From assembly GCA_050633105.1 (NCBI GenBank), contig JBOEFW010000002.1:1-64000 (forward strand): a DNA stretch of 64,000 nt. Direction: 5' to 3'. Under the pieces are notes generated by a model. It saw only the letters and a program-made list of their open reading frames with translations, was not told the DNA's origin and searched no databases. This document shows, piece by piece, positions 8,475 through 16,719 of this stretch (position 1 is the stretch's first letter; each line of letters starts with the position of its first letter). The stretch comes from Aureispira sp050633105. GTDB lineage: Bacteria > Bacteroidota > Bacteroidia > Chitinophagales > Saprospiraceae. Both the position numbers and the translations under genes were made by a program.

Positions 8475-10169
8475 TTAAATTTCTCCTACAACCGATTCTG
8501 TTACATTAATAATATGATCCCCAACTCGTTCTAAAGAGGAAAAGAGGTTGTTATAAATCATAGCACTCTTAACTTTATAGTCTTCTTGTCCTAGACGATC
8601 TAGGTTTTTGGAACGAAGTTGATTGCGCAAGTTATTGATGCTTTGTTCTAATTGAATCGCTTTTTCCTTGCTTACGGAATTGTAATTAGAAACAGAGAGG
8701 TTATTGTTCATTTCTTTAAAGGCTTGATCTACTAATGCTAGCATTTCGTTGATGCCGTTGCGTTGTTCTGGCAAGAAATAAAGGCGTTGTTCCATTTTCT
8801 GTTCTAAGGATTTAGAAATTTGAAAATAGATGTCTCCAATACGTTCCAAGTCATTGGCAATGTTCATATAACTGCGCAACTTTGTAGAGGTCTGGGTCGT
8901 GATTTCGGCATCTGAAAGACGGGTAATGTATTCCGTAATTTCAATCTCCATCATGTCCGATATTTCCTCGTATTTAGCCATTCGCTTGATGGCTTCTGTT
9001 TTTTCTTTATTATCAATAGAATTTAATGCAGCGCTGAGAAACTTATTCATGCGACTCACTACATTACCAAAGTGGGCAGTTTCTTTCTGTACGGCATCGG
9101 TATTGAGCTCAGGAGTGAGGTTGGAATTGCTAATAAACTGTAAGCGTTCAATACCATTTTGGTCGCCTTTTTTCTCCTTAACGGTATACGTTGCTGCTTT
9201 CACCAACCAAGGAATGAAGGGTAAAATGAGCAAGACATTAATGGCATTAAAACTCGTATGGAAAGCGGCTAAGGCCAATGGAATAGCGGCTGCTTCTGTG
9301 TAAGGGTCACCAATATTTAATATTGGCCGAACAATCTCTGTCATTGCAGGTAAGAAGAAAGGAAGGGCAATGACCATCCAGGTCACTCCAAAACTATTAA
9401 AGAGGGAGTGGATACGGGCAGAGCGCCGCGCCGAGGTATTCCCAATTAAGGAGGCCAATTCTGCGGTAATGGTGGTTCCAATATTTTCTCCTAGAACCAT
9501 TGCAGCGGCTACATCAAAGGGCAACCAGCCTTCTGCACACATGGTTAATGTAATGGCCATAGAAGCACTAGAGGATTGAACAACAATGGTTAATATTGTT
9601 CCTACAAAGACAAAGAATACTCTAGATAAAATGCCCCATTCTGTAAATTCTTTGAGCTGTTCCAAAATAGGAGAGCTCTTGTCAATGACGGGAATAGCCG
9701 ATTTAAGCTCGCTCAAACCCAAGAAAAGAATTGCAAAACCAACAATAAACTGTCCCCAGAATTTGACTTTGCCTTTTCCCGCTAATATCATCGGCACTCC
9801 AATTGCAAATAAAGGAATGGAATAGGCCGAAAGTTTAACTTTAAACCCCAAAACAGAAACAATCCAAGCGGTAATGGTTGTTCCAACATTGGCACCAATC
9901 ATGACCCCAGCAGATTCCGTTAAGGACAATAAGCCAGCGTTTACAAAGCTAACCGTCATGACGGTTGTAGCAGAAGAAGATTGGATGAGTAAGGTAATTA
10001 AGAAGCCTGTAAAAACGCCTAGAAAACGATTTTGTGTCATGGTACGCAAGATTGCGCGCATTTGAGACCCCGCAGCACGCTGAATGCCATCGCTCATGAG
10101 CTTCATACCATAAATAAAAAAGGCTAAGGATCCTACGATCTGAAACAAGGTATTAATTCCCAAATCCAT
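8475..10169 (-). CDS. Na/Pi cotransporter family protein with PhoU-like C-terminal domain
   Basis: 564 residues. The N-terminal ~330 residues are an inverted-repeat sodium/phosphate symporter (PF02690, NptA/YjbB type): both halves carry the QSSSA motif (LLIQSSSATTVMTVSF and IVVQSSSASMAITLTM) followed by G-x-N-x-G-T-T (MIGANVGTTITAW and VLGENIGTTITAE). About nine hydrophobic segments are visible. From about residue 350 to the end is a helical PhoU-like domain (MNKFLSAALNSI ... LERIGDIYFQISK ... LERVGDHIINVTE), with the E-R-x-G-D repeats typical of PhoU metal clusters. Likely a phosphate or related anion exporter/symporter in the inner membrane. Monocistronic. Confidence 0.93.
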   Translation of the reverse strand: MDLGINTLFQIVGSLAFFIYGMKLMSDGIQRAAGSQMRAILRTMTQNRFLGVFTGFLITLLIQSSSATTVMTVSFVNAGLLSLTESAGVMIGANVGTTITAWIVSVLGFKVKLSAYSIPLFAIGVPMILAGKGKVKFWGQFIVGFAILFLGLSELKSAIPVIDKSSPILEQLKEFTEWGILSRVFFVFVGTILTIVVQSSSASMAITLTMCAEGWLPFDVAAAMVLGENIGTTITAELASLIGNTSARRSARIHSLFNSFGVTWMVIALPFFLPAMTEIVRPILNIGDPYTEAAAIPLALAAFHTSFNAINVLLILPFIPWLVKAATYTVKEKKGDQNGIERLQFISNSNLTPELNTDAVQKETAHFGNVVSRMNKFLSAALNSIDNKEKTEAIKRMAKYEEISDMMEIEITEYITRLSDAEITTQTSTKLRSYMNIANDLERIGDIYFQISKSLEQKMEQRLYFLPEQRNGINEMLALVDQAFKEMNNNLSVSNYNSVSKEKAIQLEQSINNLRNQLRSKNLDRLGQEDYKVKSAMIYNNLFSSLERVGDHIINVTESVVGEI

Positions 10170-10233
10170 GTGGTATTGATTGATTTAAATTGTTGGCTAG
10201 AATGCCATTAAGGACTGTGTGAGCAATGTATGG

Positions 10234-10261
10234 TGGTCTTTGTAGCATGCTACAAAGACCA
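10234..10261. repeat. Perfect 28-bp palindrome centred on GCATGC
   Basis: Bases 10234-10247 are the exact reverse complement of 10248-10261, with no spacer. It lies downstream of the HI0933-family gene and upstream of the Na/Pi gene, both minus. No T-run follows. It shares the centre (GCATGC) and ends (TGGTC/GACCA) with the palindrome at 52653-52690. Confidence 0.9.
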
Positions 10262-10267
10262 AGACAA

Positions 10268-10289
10268 GTCTTCTAAGTAATCAGAAGAC
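10268..10289. repeat. Short hairpin next to the palindrome
   Basis: GTCTTCT (10268-10274) pairs with AGAAGAC (10283-10289) around an 8-base loop. With the adjacent palindrome it may form the 3' end of the transcript from 11578. Confidence 0.5.
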
Positions 10290-10345
10290 GATCAAAGGTA
10301 TAAGGAATATCTTATTTTTGAGTTGATTCTTGTATTAACTTAGTG

Positions 10346-11578
10346 TTAACTGCTTGGTGGTGCCTGCAATTTTCCAGCAATAAAAGCCGTTGTCCAAGCC
10401 GCTTGAAAATTATAACCCCCTGTAATCCCATCAATATCCATTACTTCCCCTGCAAAATACAAATTGGGGCAAATCGTACTCTGGAAACTCTGGGGATGAA
10501 TATTAGTCAAGGAAACACCCCCACAGGTTACAAATTCTTCTTTAAACGTAGTTTTACCCGATACCTGATAAGAATCATTGGTCAGTAAACTACTCAATTT
10601 GTTCAAACCTTTTTTTCCGAGCTCTGACCAGCGTTTTGTGAGGGGCAATAAGCTTTTTTGTAATAAATATTGCCACAGGCGATCAGGCAAGTCATAAGGA
10701 CGATAATTGTGCAATTGTTTTTGTGGATGTTCTTCTACAATCATCTGAAGAGCTTTTTTGACCTGTTCTTGATTGGGTTCATCCACCCAATTGACTTGCA
10801 GAACAGCTTGGTAAGCGCGTTCTTGGAGCCAACGAGCACCAAAGGCCGAAAGTTTGAGAATAGCAGGGCCGCTCATGCCCCAATGGGTAATTAGCAAAGG
10901 GCCATCAGATTTGAGCTTACTCCCTTGAATGCTACAGCGGGCATTTTCTACAACAATACCCATTAATTCTCGGACAGCTTGCTCTTGAGGCATATTAAAG
11001 GTAAATAGAGAGGGGACAGGCACTTCGATTTTGTGGCCCAAATCCGCCAACCATTGCAAGCCTTTGAGGGTTGGGCTACCACCAGTTGCCACAATAACTT
11101 TATCAAAAGAAGCAGGAGGCGCAGCCTCTTTTTGAAAATGCAGCCGCCAAGCCTTTTCTACTGGCTCTAAACGTTGCACACCTCTTTGGGTTTGCACTTG
11201 TACACCCAATCGCCGTGCTTCACTCAAAAAGCAATCAATGATGACTTGAGAATCTTGTGCCACAGGGAAAACACACTGATCTTCTTGAATGGTTAGAGCA
11301 ACACCACGAGTTTCAAACCAATTCATAGTGTCTTGGGTCTGAAAAATGCGAAATGCCTTTTTGAGTACTTTTTCTCCTCTTGGATAAGCTTTGACCAATT
11401 CACGGATATTCGTGCAGCCATTGGTGACATTGCAACGTCCGCCGCCAGATATTTTGACTTTGGATAAGACCTTTTTAGATTTTTCAAATAAAATTACCTG
11501 TGCGGCGGGGTAATTCTCTTTAGCGGCCAAGGCCGAAAAAAAGCCAGCGGCACCACCTCCAATAACTGCAATTCTCAT
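10346..11578 (-). CDS. HI0933/YhiN-family NAD(P)/FAD-dependent oxidoreductase
   Basis: 410 residues from ATG at 11578 (an upstream in-frame TTG adds only two residues). The N-terminus MRIAVIGGGAAGFFSALAA is the FAD dinucleotide-binding G-x-G-x-x-G motif; KVKISGGGRCNVTNGC is the HI0933 (PF03486) signature. The C-terminus TCGGVSLTNI ... LYFAGEVMDIDGITGGYNFQ is the conserved second flavin-binding region that also contacts the bound cofactor. Known family members are flavoproteins with no firmly assigned substrate. It ends near the palindrome at 10234 and is divergent from no gene; RDD gene 11730-12332 lies upstream on the same strand, 150 bases away. Confidence 0.93.
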   Translation of the reverse strand: MRIAVIGGGAAGFFSALAAKENYPAAQVILFEKSKKVLSKVKISGGGRCNVTNGCTNIRELVKAYPRGEKVLKKAFRIFQTQDTMNWFETRGVALTIQEDQCVFPVAQDSQVIIDCFLSEARRLGVQVQTQRGVQRLEPVEKAWRLHFQKEAAPPASFDKVIVATGGSPTLKGLQWLADLGHKIEVPVPSLFTFNMPQEQAVRELMGIVVENARCSIQGSKLKSDGPLLITHWGMSGPAILKLSAFGARWLQERAYQAVLQVNWVDEPNQEQVKKALQMIVEEHPQKQLHNYRPYDLPDRLWQYLLQKSLLPLTKRWSELGKKGLNKLSSLLTNDSYQVSGKTTFKEEFVTCGGVSLTNIHPQSFQSTICPNLYFAGEVMDIDGITGGYNFQAAWTTAFIAGKLQAPPSS

Positions 11579-11729
11579 AAACAAGGATAAAAAGCGATAA
11601 AATTAAACCAACAAGATTGTTAGCTTAGCATGGCGCAAAAATCGCTAAAAAAAATCACAAGCAGTTTCTTTTTGCTAACTTTTAGAAAGGAGAGGGGGAA
11701 AGAATATAAAAGGAGTGAAATTAGAAGGC

Positions 11730-12332
11730 TCAAAACTTCTTAAGAGAAGCGCTTTTTTGTTGAATACAAACAGTCCCTGACCATAGGTCGTATAATGTTT
11801 TGCATTTTTTAGTGATAAAAATGGGCAATAAAGTGATAGCAAAAAAGCCAATCCAAAGTAATTCTATTGAATTATTAAAAAGGTAGGCATTATAAATGGT
11901 TAAAACCCAATCATTCTGATGCTTGTTTTGTAGGCTTTGTAACCACAAGTAAATGATGAAGTCATAGGTGAAAGGTAAAAAAGGCACTGCTCGTAACAGC
12001 GCTTGTCCCCAACTAATAGGAGGGAAATCTTGTTTGTTTTGTACAATTTGTAGCCCCAAAAGACGTTTTCCTAAAGTAGCCCCCCAAAAAACATCACCAA
12101 TAATTTTATAGGAGGGCAATAAAAGGGTGCAACAGCCCCCAATAAGTGTTCTTTCATTCCAAGGAAGAACAAGCGCTAAAACTAATGTAAGGAAGAATAA
12201 AAGCAATATGTCAATTGCTCCAGCTCCTATTCTTAGTTCCCAAGAAGGGTAAACTACTGTTGGAGGAGTTATAGGAACACCAATCGTGTTAAAAATACTG
12301 TTATCATCCAATAAGGATTCTTGTTGACTCAT
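11730..12332 (-). CDS. RDD family membrane protein (first of two)
   Basis: 200 residues. The RDD domain (PF06271) shows the Arg-x-Gly-Ala-x-x-Asp core in TM1 (WELRIGAGAIDILLLF), then GATLGKRLLGLQIVQ with the typical G-K-x-x-x-G-L-x-V segment, and further hydrophobic helices. The N-terminal 30 residues are polar and contain LLDDNS at residues 7-12, the same motif as in the second RDD protein (14292-14879) and close to the LLDD motif of the 25-32 kb array. RDD proteins are inner-membrane proteins; some act in Na+/H+ exchange, most are unassigned. Convergent with nothing; upstream region is shared with the histidine kinase. Confidence 0.88.
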   Translation of the reverse strand: MSQQESLLDDNSIFNTIGVPITPPTVVYPSWELRIGAGAIDILLLFFLTLVLALVLPWNERTLIGGCCTLLLPSYKIIGDVFWGATLGKRLLGLQIVQNKQDFPPISWGQALLRAVPFLPFTYDFIIYLWLQSLQNKHQNDWVLTIYNAYLFNNSIELLWIGFFAITLLPIFITKKCKTLYDLWSGTVCIQQKSASLKKF

Positions 12333-12580
12333 GAGGAAGGTTTTAATGAAGTGGAAAGTGTTTTATACCAACGTTTTTTGTGAACAAAAGGTATAAACTC
12401 TTGCTTTTTTAAATGGAAGAATAAATAGTCCAATTCTTTGACAGAACAATAGACTCTTCAATAGCGTTTTTTATCTTATACCTCCTTTGTTCTCTAAATC
12501 ACCAATCAATTATTCCCTTGATTAGCAGGAATGCTAGTGATAAAAAATTAATCGTTTTTTTATGAAAATCTGTGGTGTAC

Positions 12581-13861
12581 ATGAATAATATTTTATATAA
12601 ACTTCAAAATTTAGGAATTGATGAGAATACCTCTTCAGGGCAAGTAAGGCGAATACGAATGGTTAATCGATTGTCGATTTTAGCCTTATTAAGCATGACT
12701 TTTTGTTTGATTTATAGCTATTACTATGATTGGATTTGGATACAGTTGTTTGTTTTGTTGGTGTTTTATCCTTTTATGACTGCTCCTTTGGTGCTGAATC
12801 AACGTGGAAAAATATTTTTAGGGAAACTGGTATTTATTATGTACTTGTATCCTACTATTTTTCTTTTTTCTGCTTTCTTTCCACAAGGGTCACATTTTCA
12901 ATACTATACGTTTGTTGCTATGGGATTGCCACTGCTTATTATTGATCAGGAGTTTGGTTGGTATAAATGGCTTTTTCCAATATTGGGTTTAATCTCTTGG
13001 CTCTTTTTGGAATGGTGGTATTTTTATTATCCTCCTATGCTAAAGGTGAATACTACCTTTTCTTATGTAGTACGGGTAACCAATGATTTTATAATACTAG
13101 TAGCTAATATAATAATCTATTACACGATGCTACAAGATCGAGATGCAGATGTAGAGAAAATCAAACAAAAATCTTTGGAACTAGAGGAAAAAAATACACA
13201 ATTAGAACATTTTGCCTATATTGCTTCTCATGATTTAAATGAACCTTTACGAACAATTAGTAGTTTTATTGAAATCATCAAAGAAGAGTATGAGGAAACA
13301 TTAAACGATGATCTTCATACCTACTTTAATTTTATACAAGATGCTTTGACTAGGATGCGTGCCATGATTGATGGCTTATTACGCTATTCCCAAATTGGAA
13401 AATCAGCCGATTTTCAACTAGTAAATATTAATGCCTTATTAGTTGAACTACAAGAAGATTTAAGCAATATCCTAGAGAAGAACGAAGTAACACTCCACAT
13501 CCAACCCTTACCCACAATTAATTGTTTAGAATTGGAATTGAGACAATTGTTTCAAAACTTGATTACCAATGCCATTAAGTTTCAAAAACCTACTGTTAAA
13601 CCCAGTATTAGTATTGTCTGTGAGGAACAGTCCACCCATTGGCGGTTTTGTATTCTTGATAATGGAATTGGTGTGCGTGCAGAAAAGCAAGAAGAGATTT
13701 TTAATATTTTTACAAAATTACACCGAAGTACAGAATATCAAGGACAAGGTATTGGTCTAGCTTTTTGTAAAAAAATTATAGCCATTCATCAAGGAAAAAT
13801 ATGGGTGGAATCTGTTCCTGGGGAGGGGAGCCAATTTTACTTTACGATCTTAAAAAGGTAA
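12581..13861 (+). CDS. Membrane-bound sensor histidine kinase
   Basis: 426 residues from ATG at 12581; a GTG nine bases upstream is less likely. About six hydrophobic segments occupy residues 30-185. A short coiled coil (IKQKSLELEEKNTQLEHF) leads into the HisKA helix, with the phosphoacceptor His217 in YIASHDLNEPLRTI. The HATPase domain has all boxes: N (LITNAIKFQKP), G1 (ILDNGIGV), F and G2 (GQGIGLAFCKKI), ending GEGSQFYFTI. There is no periplasmic or PAS sensor, so it probably senses a membrane or small-molecule cue through its TM region. Four bases separate it from the response-regulator gene, so the two form an operon. Confidence 0.94.
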   Translation: MNNILYKLQNLGIDENTSSGQVRRIRMVNRLSILALLSMTFCLIYSYYYDWIWIQLFVLLVFYPFMTAPLVLNQRGKIFLGKLVFIMYLYPTIFLFSAFFPQGSHFQYYTFVAMGLPLLIIDQEFGWYKWLFPILGLISWLFLEWWYFYYPPMLKVNTTFSYVVRVTNDFIILVANIIIYYTMLQDRDADVEKIKQKSLELEEKNTQLEHFAYIASHDLNEPLRTISSFIEIIKEEYEETLNDDLHTYFNFIQDALTRMRAMIDGLLRYSQIGKSADFQLVNINALLVELQEDLSNILEKNEVTLHIQPLPTINCLELELRQLFQNLITNAIKFQKPTVKPSISIVCEEQSTHWRFCILDNGIGVRAEKQEEIFNIFTKLHRSTEYQGQGIGLAFCKKIIAIHQGKIWVESVPGEGSQFYFTILKR

Positions 13862-13865
13862 TTCT

Positions 13866-14282
13866 ATGAAAGAAAAACTGCATAATATACTTTTAATAGA
13901 TGATTCTAAGGCAGATAATTTTATTAGCAGTAGAATTATTAAAAAATCAGATGTCACTAATGAAATTACAGTGACACATGGTGCAAGAGAGGCATTGAAT
14001 TATTTAGCTAAAAATGTTGATGGAAGGTATCCAAAACCAGAAATCATATTCTTGGATATCAATATGCCTGATATGACGGGCTGGGATTTTTTAAATGAAT
14101 ATGAACAATTAGAAGAAGAAAAAAGGGCAGGAGTTGTTGTTTGTATGTTAACAACTTCTGATGCAGAAACGGATAAAAAAAGAGCCTTAGAATACAAGGT
14201 TTTAAGTGATTTTTCTAATAAACCATTGAGCCACGAAAAGCTAATGACGATTATCAAAGATAATTTTTCGGAACTGTTGTAA
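13866..14282 (+). CDS. Single-domain response regulator (CheY/Rcp1-like)
   Basis: 138 residues and only a receiver domain: acidic pair Asp12-Asp13 (LLIDDSKAD), phosphoacceptor Asp64 in IIFLDINMPDMTGWDFL, the switch Thr in CMLTTSD and the conserved Lys in NKPLS. The family resembles the Rcp1-type regulators encoded directly after HDLNEP-type histidine kinases. No DNA-binding output domain, so signalling is by protein contact or by passing phosphate on. Translationally close to the kinase (4-base gap). Confidence 0.93.
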   Translation: MKEKLHNILLIDDSKADNFISSRIIKKSDVTNEITVTHGAREALNYLAKNVDGRYPKPEIIFLDINMPDMTGWDFLNEYEQLEEEKRAGVVVCMLTTSDAETDKKRALEYKVLSDFSNKPLSHEKLMTIIKDNFSELL

Positions 14283-14291
14283 TGTTCAATG

Positions 14292-14879
14292 CTATTTTCT
14301 TGTTTTTATACAGACCGTCTCAGCAAACATATCATACAAAGTTTTGGTCGGTTTGGTGAAAATAGCGGCAAAAAGCGTGGCAAAATAACAAGCAAACCAA
14401 GGCCATTCAAAATGCCGACAAAACCGAAAAATGTTATTAATAAAAATAGAACTCTCGGAAAGTGTCCGTAAGGTTGTTGCTCTACTAAAACGTTCTTCTA
14501 CATACAAATCAAAAAACACGTAAGCAATAAAATAAAGGATTAAAGGAAGAAAAAGTAAGACACGTTTCCATGCTCTAAACCAGCCAACAGGAGGGAAGTT
14601 CTCTTTATCTTGTACTAGTTTGATTTTCATCAACCATTTGCCCAACGTGATGCCATTGGTGCCATCACACATTAATTTATAAATCGGAAAGGCAACCAAC
14701 CAAAGAAAAAGAACATAAGCTTCATTACTACCTAGTAGATCAAGAATGAATTCAAAGACAAAAGTAAGCGCTCCAAATAAGAGTAAATCGAAGAAACCAG
14801 CTAAAAAACGCTGTTCTAGGCTAGCATACGTATATTTTGTTAATAATGAATTGTCGTCTAATAAATCATCTTGCAACAT
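14292..14879 (-). CDS. RDD family membrane protein (second of two)
   Basis: 195 residues. TM1 carries the RDD core (LEQRFLAGFFDLLLFGALTF), followed by GTNGITLGKWLMKIKLVQDK, the second conserved RDD element, and two later hydrophobic helices. The N-terminus MLQDDLLDDNSLL repeats the LLDDNS seen in the RDD protein at 11730-12332. The gene ends 9 bases from the response-regulator stop (convergent). The pair of RDD genes flanks the two-component system on the opposite strand, which could mean a functional link (inference only). Confidence 0.88.
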   Translation of the reverse strand: MLQDDLLDDNSLLTKYTYASLEQRFLAGFFDLLLFGALTFVFEFILDLLGSNEAYVLFLWLVAFPIYKLMCDGTNGITLGKWLMKIKLVQDKENFPPVGWFRAWKRVLLFLPLILYFIAYVFFDLYVEERFSRATTLRTLSESSIFINNIFRFCRHFEWPWFACYFATLFAAIFTKPTKTLYDMFAETVCIKTRK

Positions 14880-15145
14880 GACTAAAGGGGATCAAAGGGT
14901 TTTAAGAAAAGCACAAAATAAACGATTGTGACGAATTCCTGACATCAAAAAATCAATATAGCTGTTGTAGGGCAGAAAGTTGATACAATCCTTTGGCAAA
15001 ATGCAACTTTGTAAGTACTTTCGTTGTTATGAACATTAGTTAATATATCGAAACGAAACAGGTTGCGCCAAAATTAGCGGGTAGATTCTACCTTTAACAA
15101 CTTCTATTTATAAGTAAACTGTTTTAAACCAAAAAATAATCAATA

Positions 15146-15472
15146 ATGGCACTCGAATTCACAGATGGTAATTTTGAAAATGACGTACTTAACTCTGGAC
15201 AGGTTACTGTTGTAGACTTTTGGGCACAATGGTGTGGCCCTTGTCGCGCAATAGCTCCTATCATCGAAGAGTTAGCAGACGAATATGCAGGTACAGCACA
15301 AGTAGGAAAAGTAGATGTAGATAGCAATCAAGAATTGGCTATGCAATACAGCATCCGCTCTATCCCTACTATTCTTATTCTAAAAAATGGAGAAGTAGTA
15401 GAGAAGCATGTAGGAGCAATCACTAAAAATGCATTGCAATCAAAAATTGATAAGCATATCTCTGTAGCTTAA
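15146..15472 (+). CDS. trxA: Thioredoxin
   Basis: 108 residues, the classic thioredoxin length. The redox site is VVDFWAQWCGPCRAIAPII with Cys30 and Cys33; the buried Asp (VVDF), the cis-Pro (IRSIPTILIL) and the C-terminal helix are all in place. No signal peptide, so cytoplasmic. It reduces protein disulfides and ribonucleotide reductase using thioredoxin reductase, which is not in the window. Monocistronic with a strong terminator. A possible -7 element (TACTTTCG, about 15013) lies 20 bases after a TTTG in the leader. Confidence 0.97.
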   Translation: MALEFTDGNFENDVLNSGQVTVVDFWAQWCGPCRAIAPIIEELADEYAGTAQVGKVDVDSNQELAMQYSIRSIPTILILKNGEVVEKHVGAITKNALQSKIDKHISVA

Positions 15473-15522
15473 GCAACACTATATTATTATAGACTGCTTA
15501 TAATAGCAGTTATAGTATAGCT

Positions 15523-15558
15523 AAAAAAGCGTTCCGAAGTTTTTCGGAACGCTTTTTT
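15523..15558 (+). terminator. Intrinsic terminator of trxA
   Basis: Perfect 16-bp stem (15523-15538 with 15543-15558), GTTT loop and trailing T-run. Confidence 0.93.
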
Positions 15559-15621
15559 TTGAGATAACCCTGTCAACTTCCAAAGCATAATAGATGTAGA
15601 AAGAACTCGATTTTAAATATA

Positions 15622-15677
15622 AAAAAACCTTTCTCATTGCCCTCTTCTAAGGAAAGAAGAAGGGAAACAAGAAAGGC
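15622..15677 (-). terminator. Terminator of the Cys-rich hypothetical gene
   Basis: Nested stem: CCTTTCT (15629-15635) pairs with AGAAAGG (15671-15677) and an inner CCCTCTTCT pairs with AGAAGAAGGG with one bulge. On the minus strand a 7-base T-run follows. Confidence 0.75.
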
Positions 15678-15713
15678 TATAGAGCAATGAACTTACTCTA
15701 AAATAGATAGTGC

Positions 15714-16259
15714 TTAAGGTAATGGAATGCAGAACAAAGAGGTATCGAAGGAACCACAATGCCAGCCAAATGCCCATACACAAGCATTGCCATTTAATCT
15801 AAGGCAAACTTTGTTGGTTTCAATATCTAAGTTAAAGCAAAGCTTTGCTTTAGCTATGCCTACGGAAGGACTAAAACAAACACTAAGGTTGTGTGGATCA
15901 AATCGGTAAGAGGTGCACCAAACAGAAGAACCTGCCACAACTAGGCAAATCTTTAGTTCTGCCGACCAAGATGAGCCACTACCACACAAGGTTAAAGATC
16001 CCTTTACTCCAATTATTTTAAATAGTGAGAGTTCAAAGTCTTGCGTTTCACAATCACCATTTGCTTGTATACTGGAGAGCACGGGAATAACTACTCCTTG
16101 GTCTTCTTGTTTGTTATTGAGTTGTCTCTTTCCTTCTTCTACTAAGACACTTAGAAGGTTATTCTTTAATTCCTCAACACTAACGCCTGCATGATTAGCC
16201 ATTAATTCCCAATCAGAAGAACTCACTCGGGATTCTAAAGCTTTTAATAAATCACTCAT
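15714..16259 (-). CDS. Cys-rich hypothetical protein
   Basis: 181 residues; I do not recognise the family. The first ~70 residues are helical and charged (MSDLLKALESRVSSSDWELM ... LSVLVEEGKRQLNN). The remaining ~110 are beta-rich, with ten Cys spaced through alternating hydrophobic strands (for example ELKICLVVAG, VGIAKAKLCFNLDIE, ACVWAFGWHC). There is no signal peptide, so despite the Cys it may be cytoplasmic or use a non-classical export route. Monocistronic; its upstream region contains a long AT-rich hairpin (16415-16451). Confidence 0.75.
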   Translation of the reverse strand: MSDLLKALESRVSSSDWELMANHAGVSVEELKNNLLSVLVEEGKRQLNNKQEDQGVVIPVLSSIQANGDCETQDFELSLFKIIGVKGSLTLCGSGSSWSAELKICLVVAGSSVWCTSYRFDPHNLSVCFSPSVGIAKAKLCFNLDIETNKVCLRLNGNACVWAFGWHCGSFDTSLFCIPLP

Positions 16260-16719
16260 TTTTTAAAATGGATTTTAAATTAAGTTCCTACTCTATTTTA
16301 AGGCTTTTCGGAATACTCCTTTGTAATAAAAGGATAGGATAGTAGCTACTCAATCGAATACTTTCTTTTTGATTACGAGTACAAATATATAGGAAGATGA
16401 CAAGCACTACTAGAGTATATATACCTGTTTTGAACAAATAGGTATATATACCTTAGTTAGTTTTTGTATGTTTATAAATTGTTTTTTCTATCGTTTGTTG
16501 TTATTCGTGTGCGTTAAAATTTAAATGTATTTGATGGAATAAGTCGACCTTATTAATAGGTTATATAGCATTTAAAGAACGCTCTTTCTAAATGACCTTT
16601 AGGCCTATAAGCCTATTATTTCTCAAATAAAGGAACCAATCCTCTTCTTATTATTGTTGTTTTTTTTGACAGAAAACTAGTATGTTAGTTGAATTAGAAA
16701 GAGTAAGGCATGTACTAGA
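16260..16719. other. Divergent intergenic region
   Basis: 460 bases between the Cys-rich gene (-) and the lipoprotein gene (+). Apart from the hairpin at 16415-16451 and a small TAGGC/GCCTA repeat near 16600 I see no ORF or RNA gene. Confidence 0.6.
16415..16451. repeat. Long AT-rich inverted repeat, candidate operator or hairpin
   Basis: GTATATATACCT (16415-16426) is the exact reverse complement of 16440-16451; pairing continues through one G-T wobble to a 16-bp stem with a 5-base loop. No T-run follows, so an operator or RNA structure is as likely as a terminator. It sits between two divergent genes. Confidence 0.75.

Noticed and set aside
8475..10169. Stand-alone PhoU or phosphate ABC system
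   Set aside because: The PhoU-like part is fused to a Na/Pi symporter; no pstSCAB genes are present.
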